NCBI GenBank assembly: GCA_942491735.1
Contig: CALOCN010000014.1
Span: 1,984,001-2,048,000 of the forward strand
Direction: 5' to 3'
DNA: 64,000 bases
Source: CALOCN01 sp942491735
Lineage (GTDB): Bacteria; Eisenbacteria; RBG-16-71-46; JABDJR01
Shown here: positions 17,098-26,500 of the stretch, piece after piece
Numbering within the stretch: position 1 is the stretch's first letter
How the letters are laid out: each line of letters starts with the position of its first letter
Notes under the pieces: model-generated
What the model saw: only the letters and a program-made list of their open reading frames with translations
The model's database searches: none
Told to the model about the DNA's origin: nothing
Program-made: the position numbers and the translations under genes

Positions 17098-17574
17098 ATG
17101 AGACTCGAAGAGGTCCGCCGTCTTATCCAACTGGTTGAGGAAAGCGAGATCGGCGAGGTCGATATCTGGCAGTGGTGGGGGAGAATCCGTATCCGCAAGC
17201 AGGGAGCGGACTCTCCAGCAACCGTCCCCCAGGTCACCACGGCTCATCACCTCGCCGCTCCTGCCCCTCCCGCGCCGGTGGCAGCGCCGTCCGCTGAAGC
17301 GCCCTCGGGGCCCGCGGCCGACGATACCGCCGGACTGGTGCCGATCAAGTCGCCCATGGTGGGGACGTTCTATCGGGCACCCGCCCCGGATGCCGAGGCC
17401 TACGTGGACCCCGGCACCTCGGTCGAGCCCGGCCAGACCGTCTGCATCATCGAGGCCATGAAGCTGATGAACGAGATTCAGTCCGAGGTTCGCGGACGCG
17501 TGGCCAGGATCGTGGTCAATGACGCGGAAGCGGTCGAGTTCGGGCAGACCTTGTTCCTCGTCGAGGAGGCTTGA
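17098..17574 (+). CDS. accB: Biotin carboxyl carrier protein of acetyl-CoA carboxylase
   Basis: A 158-residue AccB. The N-terminal part (MRLEEVRRLIQLVEES) binds the carboxylase, an Ala/Pro linker follows at about 45-75, and the biotinyl domain holds IEAMKLMNEI with the biotinylated Lys122. GAGGGAG precedes the ATG. The 85-nt spacer after aroB has a 7-bp hairpin near 17035-17055 (CTCTCGA/TCGAGGG). The expected neighbour accC is not adjacent: pilT lies in between. It supplies malonyl-CoA to the fab operon. Confidence 0.95.
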   Translation: MRLEEVRRLIQLVEESEIGEVDIWQWWGRIRIRKQGADSPATVPQVTTAHHLAAPAPPAPVAAPSAEAPSGPAADDTAGLVPIKSPMVGTFYRAPAPDAEAYVDPGTSVEPGQTVCIIEAMKLMNEIQSEVRGRVARIVVNDAEAVEFGQTLFLVEEA

Positions 17575-17598
17575 TTCGGGGGGCGGAGGGCTCTCACG

Positions 17599-18714
17599 AT
17601 GAACATCCGGAACATTCTGGAGCAGATGATCGAGGCGAATGCCTCTGACTTGCATATCAAGGCCGGGACACCCCCCACCATCCGTGTCGACGGCACCCTG
17701 ATTCCTCTCGAAGAGGAACGTCCCAGCAACAAGGACATCGAGGCGGTGGTGGAGCAGATCCTCACTCCGGCCCAGCGCGAACACTTCGAGAAGTGTTCCG
17801 AGATCGACTTCGCGTTCTCGATCCCCGGCCTCTGCCGGTTCCGGTCCAACTTCTACAAGCAGCGTGGCACGGTGGCCATGGCCTTCCGGCAGGTTCCCTT
17901 CGGTGTGCCCAGCATCGAGGATCTGCAACTGCCGACGGTCCTCGCCGACATCATCCAGAAGCCGCGAGGCCTCATCCTGGTCACCGGAACGGTCGGGCAG
18001 GGCAAGTCGACTTCGATGGCGTCGATGATCGACCATCTCAACACGAACATCCCGCGCAACATCATCACCATCGAGGACCCGGTCGAGTTCCTGCACCGGG
18101 ACAACCTCTCCCTGATCAGCCAGCGCGAGGTGGGGATCGACACGGAGTCCTACAACGAGGGACTCAAGCACATCCTGCGCCAGGATCCGGACGTGATCCT
18201 CATCGGCGAGATCCGTGACCAGCTCTCCATGAAGGTCGCCATCATGGCCGCGGACACCGGTCACCTTGTCCTGTCCACGCTCCACACCCCGGACGCGGCG
18301 CAGACCATCAACCGCATCATTTCCTTCTTCCCGCTCCAGGAACACGAGGAGGTCCGCTACCTGCTCGCGTCCAACCTGGCCGCGGTCGTCTCGATGCGCC
18401 TCATCCCGCACTCCAGCGGCACCGGCCGCGTACCTGCGGTGGAGGTCATGATCAACACCCCGACCATCCAGGAGTACATCCTGGACGCCCACAAGACCCC
18501 GCTGATCCACAAGGCGATCCAGGAGGGGGTGTCCCAGTACGGCATGCAGACCTTCGATCAGCACCTGATGAAACTCTACCGGGAAGAGAAGATCTCCTAC
18601 GAGGATGCGTTGCATAACTGCACCAACCCGGCGGAGTTCGACCTGCGGGCGCACGGGATCACCTCGGCCTCCGATCAGTCCTGGGACGGGTTCTCCAGCG
18701 AGCGTTCGGCCTGA
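17599..18714 (+). CDS. pilT: PilT-family type IV pilus retraction ATPase
   Basis: A 371-residue secretion ATPase of the PilT type. The N-terminal PAS-like part has ASDLHIKAGTPPTIRVDG, followed by the RecA-like domain with Walker A GTVGQGKST at about 130-138, an Asp box IEDPVEFLH and Walker B-like IGEIRD, then the His box GHLVLSTLHT. The common Walker A is GPTGSGKST, so GTVGQGKST is a mild variant with Lys and Ser/Thr kept. No other pilus gene lies in the window. It begins 24 nt after accB and ends at a strong GC hairpin. Confidence 0.88.
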   Translation: MNIRNILEQMIEANASDLHIKAGTPPTIRVDGTLIPLEEERPSNKDIEAVVEQILTPAQREHFEKCSEIDFAFSIPGLCRFRSNFYKQRGTVAMAFRQVPFGVPSIEDLQLPTVLADIIQKPRGLILVTGTVGQGKSTSMASMIDHLNTNIPRNIITIEDPVEFLHRDNLSLISQREVGIDTESYNEGLKHILRQDPDVILIGEIRDQLSMKVAIMAADTGHLVLSTLHTPDAAQTINRIISFFPLQEHEEVRYLLASNLAAVVSMRLIPHSSGTGRVPAVEVMINTPTIQEYILDAHKTPLIHKAIQEGVSQYGMQTFDQHLMKLYREEKISYEDALHNCTNPAEFDLRAHGITSASDQSWDGFSSERSA

Positions 18715-18720
18715 GTCCGG

Positions 18721-18747
18721 GCCGCCGGGGCCCTACGCCCCGGCGGC
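18721..18747 (+). terminator. GC-rich terminator-like hairpin after pilT
   Basis: A perfect 11-bp stem (GCCGCCGGGGC / GCCCCGGCGGC) with a 5-nt loop CCTAC, starting 6 nt after the pilT stop. There is no U-run after it (ACCCCCTTG follows), so it may stop polymerase only partly or act with Rho, or just protect the 3' end. It separates pilT from accC. Confidence 0.55.
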
Positions 18748-18785
18748 ACCCCCTTGCCGGGCCTGGATCCCGCCGGAGTCCCGGC

Positions 18786-18814
18786 TTGCGGATGCGGGCA
18801 GGGACAGGTACCGT
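18786..18814 (+). promoter_or_regulatory. Weak sigma70-like promoter candidate for accC
   Basis: TTGCGG at 18786-18791 and TACCGT at 18809-18814 have a 17-bp spacer. The -10 is poor. It lies after the pilT hairpin and about 75 nt before accC, which would need its own promoter if the hairpin terminates. Confidence 0.25.
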
Positions 18815-18890
18815 CCTGGGCACGGCATTGAACCGCACGGGCCCGATCCCGGTCGTTGCGACCCTGGATCCCCCTTGGGGGGCGGAAACC

Positions 18891-20270
18891 ATGTTCGACA
18901 AGATCCTCATCGCCAATCGGGGCGAGATCGCGGTCCGTATCATCCGTGCCTGTCGGGAGATGGGCGTGGAATCGGTCGCGGTGTACAGCGAGGCCGATCG
19001 CGATTCGCTCCATGTCCGCCTGGCCGACGAGGCGGTGTGTATCGGGCCGCCCCCGGCCCCCGAGAGCTATCTGAACGTCCCCCGCATCATCTCGGCCGCC
19101 GAGGTGACCGGGGCGGACGCCATCCACCCCGGCTACGGATTCCTCTCGGAGAACCCGGACTTCTCCGAGGTGTGCGACTCCTGCAACATCGTCTTCATCG
19201 GGCCCACCGGGGACCAGATCCGGGCCATGGGGGACAAGGCGAACGCGCGGGAAGCCATGGTCCGGGCCGGGGTCCCGGTGGTTCCCGGTTCCGACGGGGT
19301 GGTGGGGACCCTGGAGGATGCTATGGAGGCGGCGAGGACGGTCGGCTTCCCCGTGCTCATCAAGGCGGTGGCCGGCGGCGGCGGCAAGGGGATGCGGGTG
19401 GCCGAGACCCCGGACGATTTTGCCGATGCCGTTCGCATGGCACAGAACGAGGCGCAGGCGTCCTTCGGAAACAACGCAGTCTATCTGGAACGTTATCTCG
19501 CGCGTCCCCGTCACATCGAGATCCAGATTCTCGGGGATCAGCACGGGAACCTGATCCATCTCGGGGAGCGGGATTGCTCGGTTCAGCGTCGTCACCAGAA
19601 GCTGATCGAGGAGTCCCCGTCGCCCGCGGTCTCGCCGGATCTGCGCCGTGCCCTGGGTGAAGCGGCCCTGGCCGGCTGCCGGGCCATCAACTACGCGGGC
19701 GCCGGGACCATGGAGTTCCTCCTGGACGAGAACGGGGAGTTCTTCTTCATGGAGATGAACACCCGGCTCCAGGTGGAGCACCCGGTGACGGAGTGGGTGA
19801 CCGGACTGGATCTGGTCAAGGAACAGATCCACGTTGCCGCGGGAGAGCGACTGAGCGTGCACCAGGAGCACATCCAGATGCGCGGGCACGCCATGGAATT
19901 CCGCATCAATGCCGAGGATCCCGAGAACGACTTCCGCCCCAGCCCCGGCGAAGTGAGCTTTCTCCATCTGCCCGGAGGGTTCGGCGTGCGGGTCGATACC
20001 CACGTCTACAACGGGTATCGCATCCCACCCAACTACGACTCCATGATCGGCAAGCTGATCGTATGGGGCGCGGACCGGACCCGGGCCATCGAGCGGGGCC
20101 GGGCTGCCCTGGGGGAGATGATGGTGCAGGGAATCAACACCACCATTCCCTTCCACCTCAGGGTGCTGGACCATCCGGCGTTCCAGGCCGGGGACATCAA
20201 CACCCGGTTCATCGAGACCATGAACATCGGGGTGGATGCCCAGGAAGACTCCGCGGTAGCTCCCGGCTAG
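18891..20270 (+). CDS. accC: Acetyl-CoA carboxylase, biotin carboxylase subunit
   Basis: A 459-residue AccC that carboxylates biotin on AccB with ATP and bicarbonate. It has the N-terminal MFDKILIANRGEIAVRI, HPGYGFLSEN, the ATP-grasp glycine loop KAVAGGGGKGM and FMEMNTRLQVEHPVTE. The ATG at 18891 fits the family start; the open frame continues upstream only by chance. It is separated from accB by pilT and a 176-nt gap. Its TAG stop lies in the palindrome CTAG at 20267-20270, shared with the stop of the opposing thiE. Confidence 0.96.
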   Translation: MFDKILIANRGEIAVRIIRACREMGVESVAVYSEADRDSLHVRLADEAVCIGPPPAPESYLNVPRIISAAEVTGADAIHPGYGFLSENPDFSEVCDSCNIVFIGPTGDQIRAMGDKANAREAMVRAGVPVVPGSDGVVGTLEDAMEAARTVGFPVLIKAVAGGGGKGMRVAETPDDFADAVRMAQNEAQASFGNNAVYLERYLARPRHIEIQILGDQHGNLIHLGERDCSVQRRHQKLIEESPSPAVSPDLRRALGEAALAGCRAINYAGAGTMEFLLDENGEFFFMEMNTRLQVEHPVTEWVTGLDLVKEQIHVAAGERLSVHQEHIQMRGHAMEFRINAEDPENDFRPSPGEVSFLHLPGGFGVRVDTHVYNGYRIPPNYDSMIGKLIVWGADRTRAIERGRAALGEMMVQGINTTIPFHLRVLDHPAFQAGDINTRFIETMNIGVDAQEDSAVAPG

Positions 20271-20893
20271 CCTGCTTCGGCTTCCCGATAGGCACGCGCC
20301 GCCGCCTCGGGATCCTGGGCACCCAGGATGCCGCTGAGCACCGCCACCCCCGCGATCCCCGCCCGGCGCAACGCGGGAACGTCCGCGGGAATCACCCCCC
20401 CGATGGCGACCACGGGAATCCGGGTCCGTCCGGCCAACGCCGCCACCCCCTCGATCCCCAGCACGGCGGCCTCCGGTTTGCTGGGGGTCGCCCGTACCGC
20501 GCCCACGCCCAGATAGGTGGCGCCCGCGGCTTCGGCCAGGGAAACCCGTTCCGGGGTGCGTGTGGAAACTCCCAGGGCGAGGGGACCCACCACGCCGCGG
20601 GCGTCGGCCGGGGGAAGATCGTCCGGCCCCACGTGGACCCCGTCGGCTCCCAGGGCCACCGCGACATCGGGGCGGTCGTTCACCAGCACCGGCACCCCCA
20701 CCGCGTGCCCGGTCTCGACCAACGCCCCCGCTCCCTCCATGAGGAGGTGGGTCGGGAGTCCCTTGCCCCGGGCCTGAAGCAGGGTGACTCCGCCGCGTAC
20801 CGCCGCCCGCACCCGGGCCGCATCGAACCGACCCCGCGGGTCGAGGTTGACCAGGAGCACCAGCCGCAGCGACTCCGGGGTGAGGGCGATCAC
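20267..20893 (-). CDS. thiE: Thiamine-phosphate synthase-like protein
   Basis: A 208-residue ThiE/TenI-type TIM barrel. Motifs: GGVTLLQARGKG, VLVNDRPDVAVALGADGVHV with PDDLP, YLGVGAVRATPSKPEA and VVAIGGV. ThiE joins HMP-PP and thiazole phosphate. The strong NDR and GADGVHVG motifs favour ThiE over the TenI aminohydrolase-like group, but the two cannot be fully separated by eye. The GTG start overlaps the lptG stop (GTGA). No other thiamine gene is near, so it looks like a passenger on the lpt operon. Confidence 0.85.
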   Translation of the reverse strand: MIALTPESLRLVLLVNLDPRGRFDAARVRAAVRGGVTLLQARGKGLPTHLLMEGAGALVETGHAVGVPVLVNDRPDVAVALGADGVHVGPDDLPPADARGVVGPLALGVSTRTPERVSLAEAAGATYLGVGAVRATPSKPEAAVLGIEGVAALAGRTRIPVVAIGGVIPADVPALRRAGIAGVAVLSGILGAQDPEAAARAYREAEAG

Positions 20894-21996
20894 TTGGGGG
20901 AGCGCACCAGGAGCACCACCCCGAACACGAGGAAGATGATGTTGACGATCCACGCCGCGACCAGGGGGGGCAACGTTCCGCTGTGCCCCAGGACCTGTCC
21001 GGCCCGGATGCCGCACCAGTAGACAAAGGTGATGAGCAGGGTGAAACCGAATCCGATGGCGATGCCGCCGCGGCGGATCTGGACGGCGAGGGCCGAGGCG
21101 ATGAGGATGACCACCATGGTGGCGAAGGGGAACGCGGTACGCAGACGCAGGTCCGTCTCGTAGACCTCGGCGCTGCTCCCGCTCTGACGCACCCGCTCGG
21201 TGTAGCGGGCCAGTTCCGGGTAGGACATCTCGTCCGGTCGCACCTCCTCCCGCGCGAAGTCGGCCGGGACCTCCGGGAGTTCCACGAACAGCGAATCGAA
21301 GGGAATCGCCTCTTCCCGGTCGCCGCCAAAGCGGCGTTCCACGCCGTCGGTGAAGGCCCATCCGGTTTCGCTGAACACCGCCTTGCGGGCGTCCACCCGT
21401 CGTTTCAACCGTTCCCCCTCGAACTCCTGCAGGGTGGGGTCGATCATCGACTGGCGTGGGATGTCGTAGCGGCGGATGAGATAGAGCCGGTTGTGCTGCC
21501 CGAGGTAGGTCACGTTGGTGCGGCTTCCCAGATTGCGCAGGGTACGTCCCTTGATCTCCCCGTCGATGATCTCACGGGCCCTGCGGTTGGCCTCGGGCAT
21601 CACGAACTCACCGAAGCCGAAGCTGCCCAGGGAGAACAGCATCCCCAGGATGTAGAGGGGAGCGAAGATCCGGTACACGGAAATGCCCGCGGCCTGGATG
21701 GTGATGATCTCGCGGAACCGGGTCATGCCTCCCACGGTGAGAAAGGTGGCCAGGAGCGCCGCGATGGGAGCGATGAGCAGGGCGTTGTACGGCGTGGCGT
21801 ACAGGTAGTAGCGGGCCACCTGGAGCAGCGAGGCGTTGTGGTCGATGAAGGTGTCGATCTTCTCGAAGGCGTCGAAGAGGTGGATGAACCCCACGAACCC
21901 GATCAGCGCGAGAAAATAGAAACGGAAGAACTCGGAGAGGACGTAGCGGTCGAGGGCGCAGAACGGGGGGAGGATCCGCCGGCGGGTCCGGGTCAT
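20890..21996 (-). CDS. lptG: LPS export permease LptG-like (YjgP/YjgQ family)
   Basis: A 368-residue inner-membrane permease. N-terminal helices (YVLSEFFRFYFLALIGFVGF and two more around residues 55-120), a periplasmic beta-jellyroll about 130-270, and three C-terminal helices. With LptF it forms the membrane part of the LptB2FG ABC transporter that pulls lipopolysaccharide from the inner membrane. The ATG overlaps the lptF stop (ATGA). F versus G is assigned by order only; both proteins are homologous. No lptB or lptC is in the window. Confidence 0.87.
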   Translation of the reverse strand: MTRTRRRILPPFCALDRYVLSEFFRFYFLALIGFVGFIHLFDAFEKIDTFIDHNASLLQVARYYLYATPYNALLIAPIAALLATFLTVGGMTRFREIITIQAAGISVYRIFAPLYILGMLFSLGSFGFGEFVMPEANRRAREIIDGEIKGRTLRNLGSRTNVTYLGQHNRLYLIRRYDIPRQSMIDPTLQEFEGERLKRRVDARKAVFSETGWAFTDGVERRFGGDREEAIPFDSLFVELPEVPADFAREEVRPDEMSYPELARYTERVRQSGSSAEVYETDLRLRTAFPFATMVVILIASALAVQIRRGGIAIGFGFTLLITFVYWCGIRAGQVLGHSGTLPPLVAAWIVNIIFLVFGVVLLVRSPK

Positions 21997-23354
21997 CGCA
22001 TGCCCCGCGACCGGCCCCAGCCGGTCACCGAGGCGGTCAGCCACAGCCCCAGGACCCCGAAGACGACGTTGGGAAGCCACATGGCCACCGCCGGGGGGAC
22101 GATGCGACGGTCGGCCAACTGCTCTCCCCCGATGAGGAAGAGGTAGTAGAGCACGAAGATGGCCACCGCGATCGCCATGTTGGCGAACCCGCCCTTGCGG
22201 GTTCGGATCCCCAGCGGCGCCCCGACCAGGACGAACACCACACAGGCGAAGGGGATGGAGAACTTCTTCTGGATCTCCACCCGGAACGCGTTCATCCGTC
22301 GCTCGAGGCCCTCGATCTCGTTCAGGTCGCTGAGCAGGGTGTCCCGGACCCGGATGCCCCGCGCGCTGTCCGCCACCGCGGGCGATCCCCGGGTGAGGCG
22401 TCCGAACCACCCAAGCAGTCCGGGCACCGGCCGGGGCGGACCGTACTCGTCCACGTAGGCGTCATAGGAGGTGAATCCCGCTTCCCGGGCCTTCTCCTCG
22501 AGCCGGACCACCCGCTTGTCCCGTTGTTCGTCCAACCGGCCGATCTCCTCGAGCATCATGGTCACGTTCATCTCGCGATCGGAACGGCTGTCGCGATCCG
22601 CGCGCTGGAAGACCGCCCCGGCATTGCGAAGAACCAGGGTGTGCAGTTCGAACCGACCGCGGCGATACTTGCGTGCCGCGGCGGTTCCGGGGACCACATG
22701 GATTTCTCCATCGTGAAGATCGAGGCGGATGCCGGTATTCTGCTCGATCAGCTCCATGCGTCCACTGCGGGCGAGGATGGTGGTGGGTACCGTTCCCCCG
22801 GAGTAGTCGAAGATGGTGATGTCGCTCATGGTCCCGGTGTCGTGATCGATGGACTTCACCAGGATGCTGTAGTCGTCGAACGTGTTGTTGAAGATGCCGG
22901 CCTTGAGTTCGGCGGGGGGGCGCTTGCGGTGGATGGCGAGCATGAGGTTGGCAAAGCGGTGGTTCGTTTCCGGGAGGATGAAGTGGTTGAACGCGGTCAT
23001 CAGGGTGGCCAGGATGACCGCCGCGGCCAGGGGGGCCCGGATCACCCGGGCCATGTTGACCCCCAGCCCGCGCATCGCGGTGACCTCGTTGTCCTGGGAA
23101 ATGCGGCCGAAGGTCATCAGCGCCGAAACCAGCACCCCGCAGGGCACGCTCAACGCCACGATCCACCCCATGGCCAGGAGAAACAGCTCCAGCACCGCCA
23201 TGGTCGGAATCCCCTTCGAGAGCAACAGGCTCAGGAAGTCGAAGAGGAAATCCATATAGAACAGAAAGGTGACCAGGGAGAACCCCAGCACAAAGGGCAG
23301 GATGGACTCCCGGAGCACGTAACGTTCGAGAATGTTGGGACTTCGGAAACTCAC
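21993..23354 (-). CDS. lptF: LPS export permease LptF-like (YjgP/YjgQ family)
   Basis: A 453-residue YjgP/YjgQ permease, larger than the usual 360-400. It begins ILERYVLRESILPFVLGFSL, the common LptF N-terminus, with the pattern of helices, jellyroll and helices. The extra length is a charged insertion in the middle (about residues 245-345, with a probable coiled coil EEIGRLDEQRDKRVVRLEEK). It is the first gene of a minus-strand lptF-lptG-thiE operon. It is divergent from the sprA-like gene with a 151-bp spacer in which I see no convincing minus-strand promoter. Confidence 0.87.
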   Translation of the reverse strand: MSFRSPNILERYVLRESILPFVLGFSLVTFLFYMDFLFDFLSLLLSKGIPTMAVLELFLLAMGWIVALSVPCGVLVSALMTFGRISQDNEVTAMRGLGVNMARVIRAPLAAAVILATLMTAFNHFILPETNHRFANLMLAIHRKRPPAELKAGIFNNTFDDYSILVKSIDHDTGTMSDITIFDYSGGTVPTTILARSGRMELIEQNTGIRLDLHDGEIHVVPGTAAARKYRRGRFELHTLVLRNAGAVFQRADRDSRSDREMNVTMMLEEIGRLDEQRDKRVVRLEEKAREAGFTSYDAYVDEYGPPRPVPGLLGWFGRLTRGSPAVADSARGIRVRDTLLSDLNEIEGLERRMNAFRVEIQKKFSIPFACVVFVLVGAPLGIRTRKGGFANMAIAVAIFVLYYLFLIGGEQLADRRIVPPAVAMWLPNVVFGVLGLWLTASVTGWGRSRGMR

Positions 23355-23505
23355 GGGGTCCCGCCGGTGTACAAGAGGATTGGCGGCAAGTGACGCTGAC
23401 GGCGCAGTCTAGGGTAGTCGCGAGGGACCCTCAAGGGGTCAGGACACCCCGGGAGTGGTTGCAACCCGTTATTGACGTTAATTTTAGGGCCCTTCGGGGA
23501 GGTCC

Positions 23506-26500
23506 ATGAGGGCACTGGCTATCTGGTTCAGGCCGCTTCTGGCGGCCGGCTGTCTGATCATACCGGCGCTGGCGGGAAGTCTATTCCCGGCATTTGCCCA
23601 GGATCCCGACTCCACGGGGGCCGCCGAGCCGCCCGCGGAGGAGAGTGCCCTCGCTCCCGCTACCCCGGAGCCCTCGGCGCTCCCCGAGCTCCCCGATCCG
23701 GAGCCCTCCGAACCGGCTCCCACCCCCCTCGATTCCTTCCTCTCCGGCCCGGCCACTCCCAACCCCCATGCTCCCCGCCGGGGCACCTCCCTCTACGAGG
23801 GCCCCCTGGGGCTCTCGGACCCCGCCGACCCGCTGCAGCAGGTGAACTGGACCCTGGGCCGGTACATTCCGCGGCGCAATCGCCTGGGGATGGGTTCGCG
23901 TCAGGTGAAGCGACATGTGACCTACGACATGGATCGCGATGTGGTCCTCATCGCCTATCAGGCCGGCGCCGAGGTGGTGCTGCCCAATCGGGCCATGACC
24001 ACCGCCCAGTACGTGGATTTCGCGGTCCAGGACGAGCTGCGCCAGATCTGGATCGACAGCAACCGGCGGGTCGTGGCGGAGGGGCAGAACCAGGGGCAGG
24101 GGGGCATCAACCTCAACCTGGGCGTGGAGCTTCCCTTCACCGAGAAACTGTTCGGTCCCGGGGCGCCCAACCTCAATGTCTCGGGAAGCCAGCAGCTCAC
24201 GTTCTCCGGCACCTCGAGTTGGGTCAAGGACCAGGTCACCGGCGAGCGTGGCGGGGGATCGTTGTTCCCCAAGCTGGAAATGCGCCAGCGTCTGGATGTC
24301 TCGCTCCAGGGGACGATCGGGACCAAGCTGTTCGTGGATGTGCGACAGAACAGCGAAGCCCTCACCCCCCTCGAGAACGCGATCCAGATCCGCTACCGGG
24401 GCGAGGAAGACGAGGTCATCCAGAACATCGAATTGGGCAACACCAACCTGACCCTGCCCCGGACCCAGTTCGTTTCCGTTTCGGCACGCACCGAGGGTCT
24501 GTTCGGGATCAAGGCCAACGGGCAGGTCGGGGACATCCTGTGGACCGGAATCGCCAGCCGTCAGGAAGGGGAGACCGGGACGGCGAACTTCTCCGGTGGG
24601 GGGCAGGTCAGCTCGCGAACGGTGCAGGACAACAATTTCCAGGCCCGTCGCTACTTTCTTCTCTACGATCCCAACGAGCCGATTCCCACCATTGTCGACG
24701 GGTCGCTGCGGGTCTACCTGGACGACCGGAACCTGGACAACAACAACGAACTGGGGGCCCGGACCGCGCGGGTCTGGCTCACGCCCGGCCTCTTCGACGA
24801 TGCCGGCAACCTGGTGGACCCGGTTGCGGCGGGGATTCCCACCTACGACGTGACGCCCGACGTGCCCTATCGGGGTTGGTTCCACCTGCTCAACCCGGTC
24901 GAGGACTACAACATCTTCACCAACGACGCGTGGACCCTGCCCTATCTGGAGCTGCGCAGCCCGCTCAGTCCGGATCAGGTCATGGCGGTCTCCTATGTCA
25001 TCGAACTCCCGCAGGGGGGGACGGTGCGGATCGGCAACACGGTACTGGAGGCGGACAGTCTGGACCTGCGGATGATCCGTCCCGGCGTGGGGGTGGATGG
25101 GTGGGAAGCGGATCTGACCCAGGGACCCTGGGCCCCGGCGAGACGCCTGGAGCTCAAGAACGTGTACAACCTCGGCGGACGGAACCTGGATGCCAACGAC
25201 TTCGAGCTGGCCATCGAGATCGACGGGGGGGGCAACAACGCCGTGGTGCTCACCAACGAGTTCGGGGAGACCACGTCGCTGCTGGAGGTCCTCGGTCTCG
25301 ACCAGAGGGACAACCTGGTGGGAGATCGCTTCGAACCGGACGGTAAGGTGGACCCGGAGTACATCGACTACGAGAACGGGCTGCTCTTCTTCCCCGACTT
25401 CCGTCCGTTCGATCCGGAACCCGAGGATATCGCGGGCCCCAACCCCCTGGACTTTGCCGTGCAGGGAGCGGTCCGGCTCCGAGAGCGCTCCTGGCCCATC
25501 CAGACCAATGCCCACCGACCCGACACCCTGGGCTGGACCTTCGACCCGGCAGGCGCAACAGCGTACGAGCAGATCGCCCCTTCATCCCAGGACGCGGTCG
25601 AACGGGAAACGGTGCCGGGGATTTACGACCTGCGATCCGATGTGCTCAGCAGCCGCCAGGCCACCAACCACAAGTACAACATCGTCTCCACCTTCCGCTC
25701 GGCGGTGAGCACCATCCGTCTCAACGCGCTGGGGGACATCCTGCCCAACTCCGAGACGGTCACTCTCGACGGCCGCCCCCTGGTCGCCGGTCAGGACTAC
25801 CGCATCAACTACGAGCTGGGTGAGGTGGAGCTGCTCAACGAGGAGGCGCGGCTACCGGGAGCCCAGCTCGATGTCTCGTACTCGTTCGACTCCCCATTCT
25901 CCCGCGGCTCCAGGAGCCTGATGGGGATGAATCTCACCCGCAACGCCCCCCGGGACGCCGCGTTCAGCTACTCCACCTCCTGGTTGCACGAGAGCCGGGG
26001 AGTCCCGGACCGCCGACCGCGTCTGGGCCAGGAGCCGACCAAGACCACGGTGGGTGACCTCGCCGCCCAGTACAACAGCACCCCCTGGGGCTTGACCCGG
26101 CTGGTGGACAAGCTGCCCTTCGTGCGCAGCACCGCCCCGTCCCGTTTCTCCCTTTCCGGGGCGGTGGGGTTGTCGTTCCCCAATCCCAACACCAAGGACA
26201 TCATCTACATCGACGACATGGAAGGAGCGGAGACGGTCACCAGCGCCAGCATCAACCGTACCTCGTGGTTCTACTCCAGTGCTCCGGCCCGGGCGGTGGA
26301 GTATGTGGGCGACGTTCCGCTGGACGTCACTCCGGAGCCGACCGACCGGGGAAGCCTGCTCTGGTTCTCCCCCCAGACCGTGCGGGTGCGGGACATCAAT
26401 CCGCGGGAGGATGCGAGCAGCGCGGCCAACGATCTGGTTTCGGCCCTGGAGATCGTCTACGCACCGTACGAGCGGGCCGGGGTCAATGGGAGTTGGGGGG

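Noticed and set aside
18675..21329. Very long open frame on the minus strand across accC and the thiE/lptG genes
   Set aside because: It is Arg/Gly/Pro/Ser-rich low-complexity text out of frame with lptG and thiE and antisense to accC, expected from high GC.
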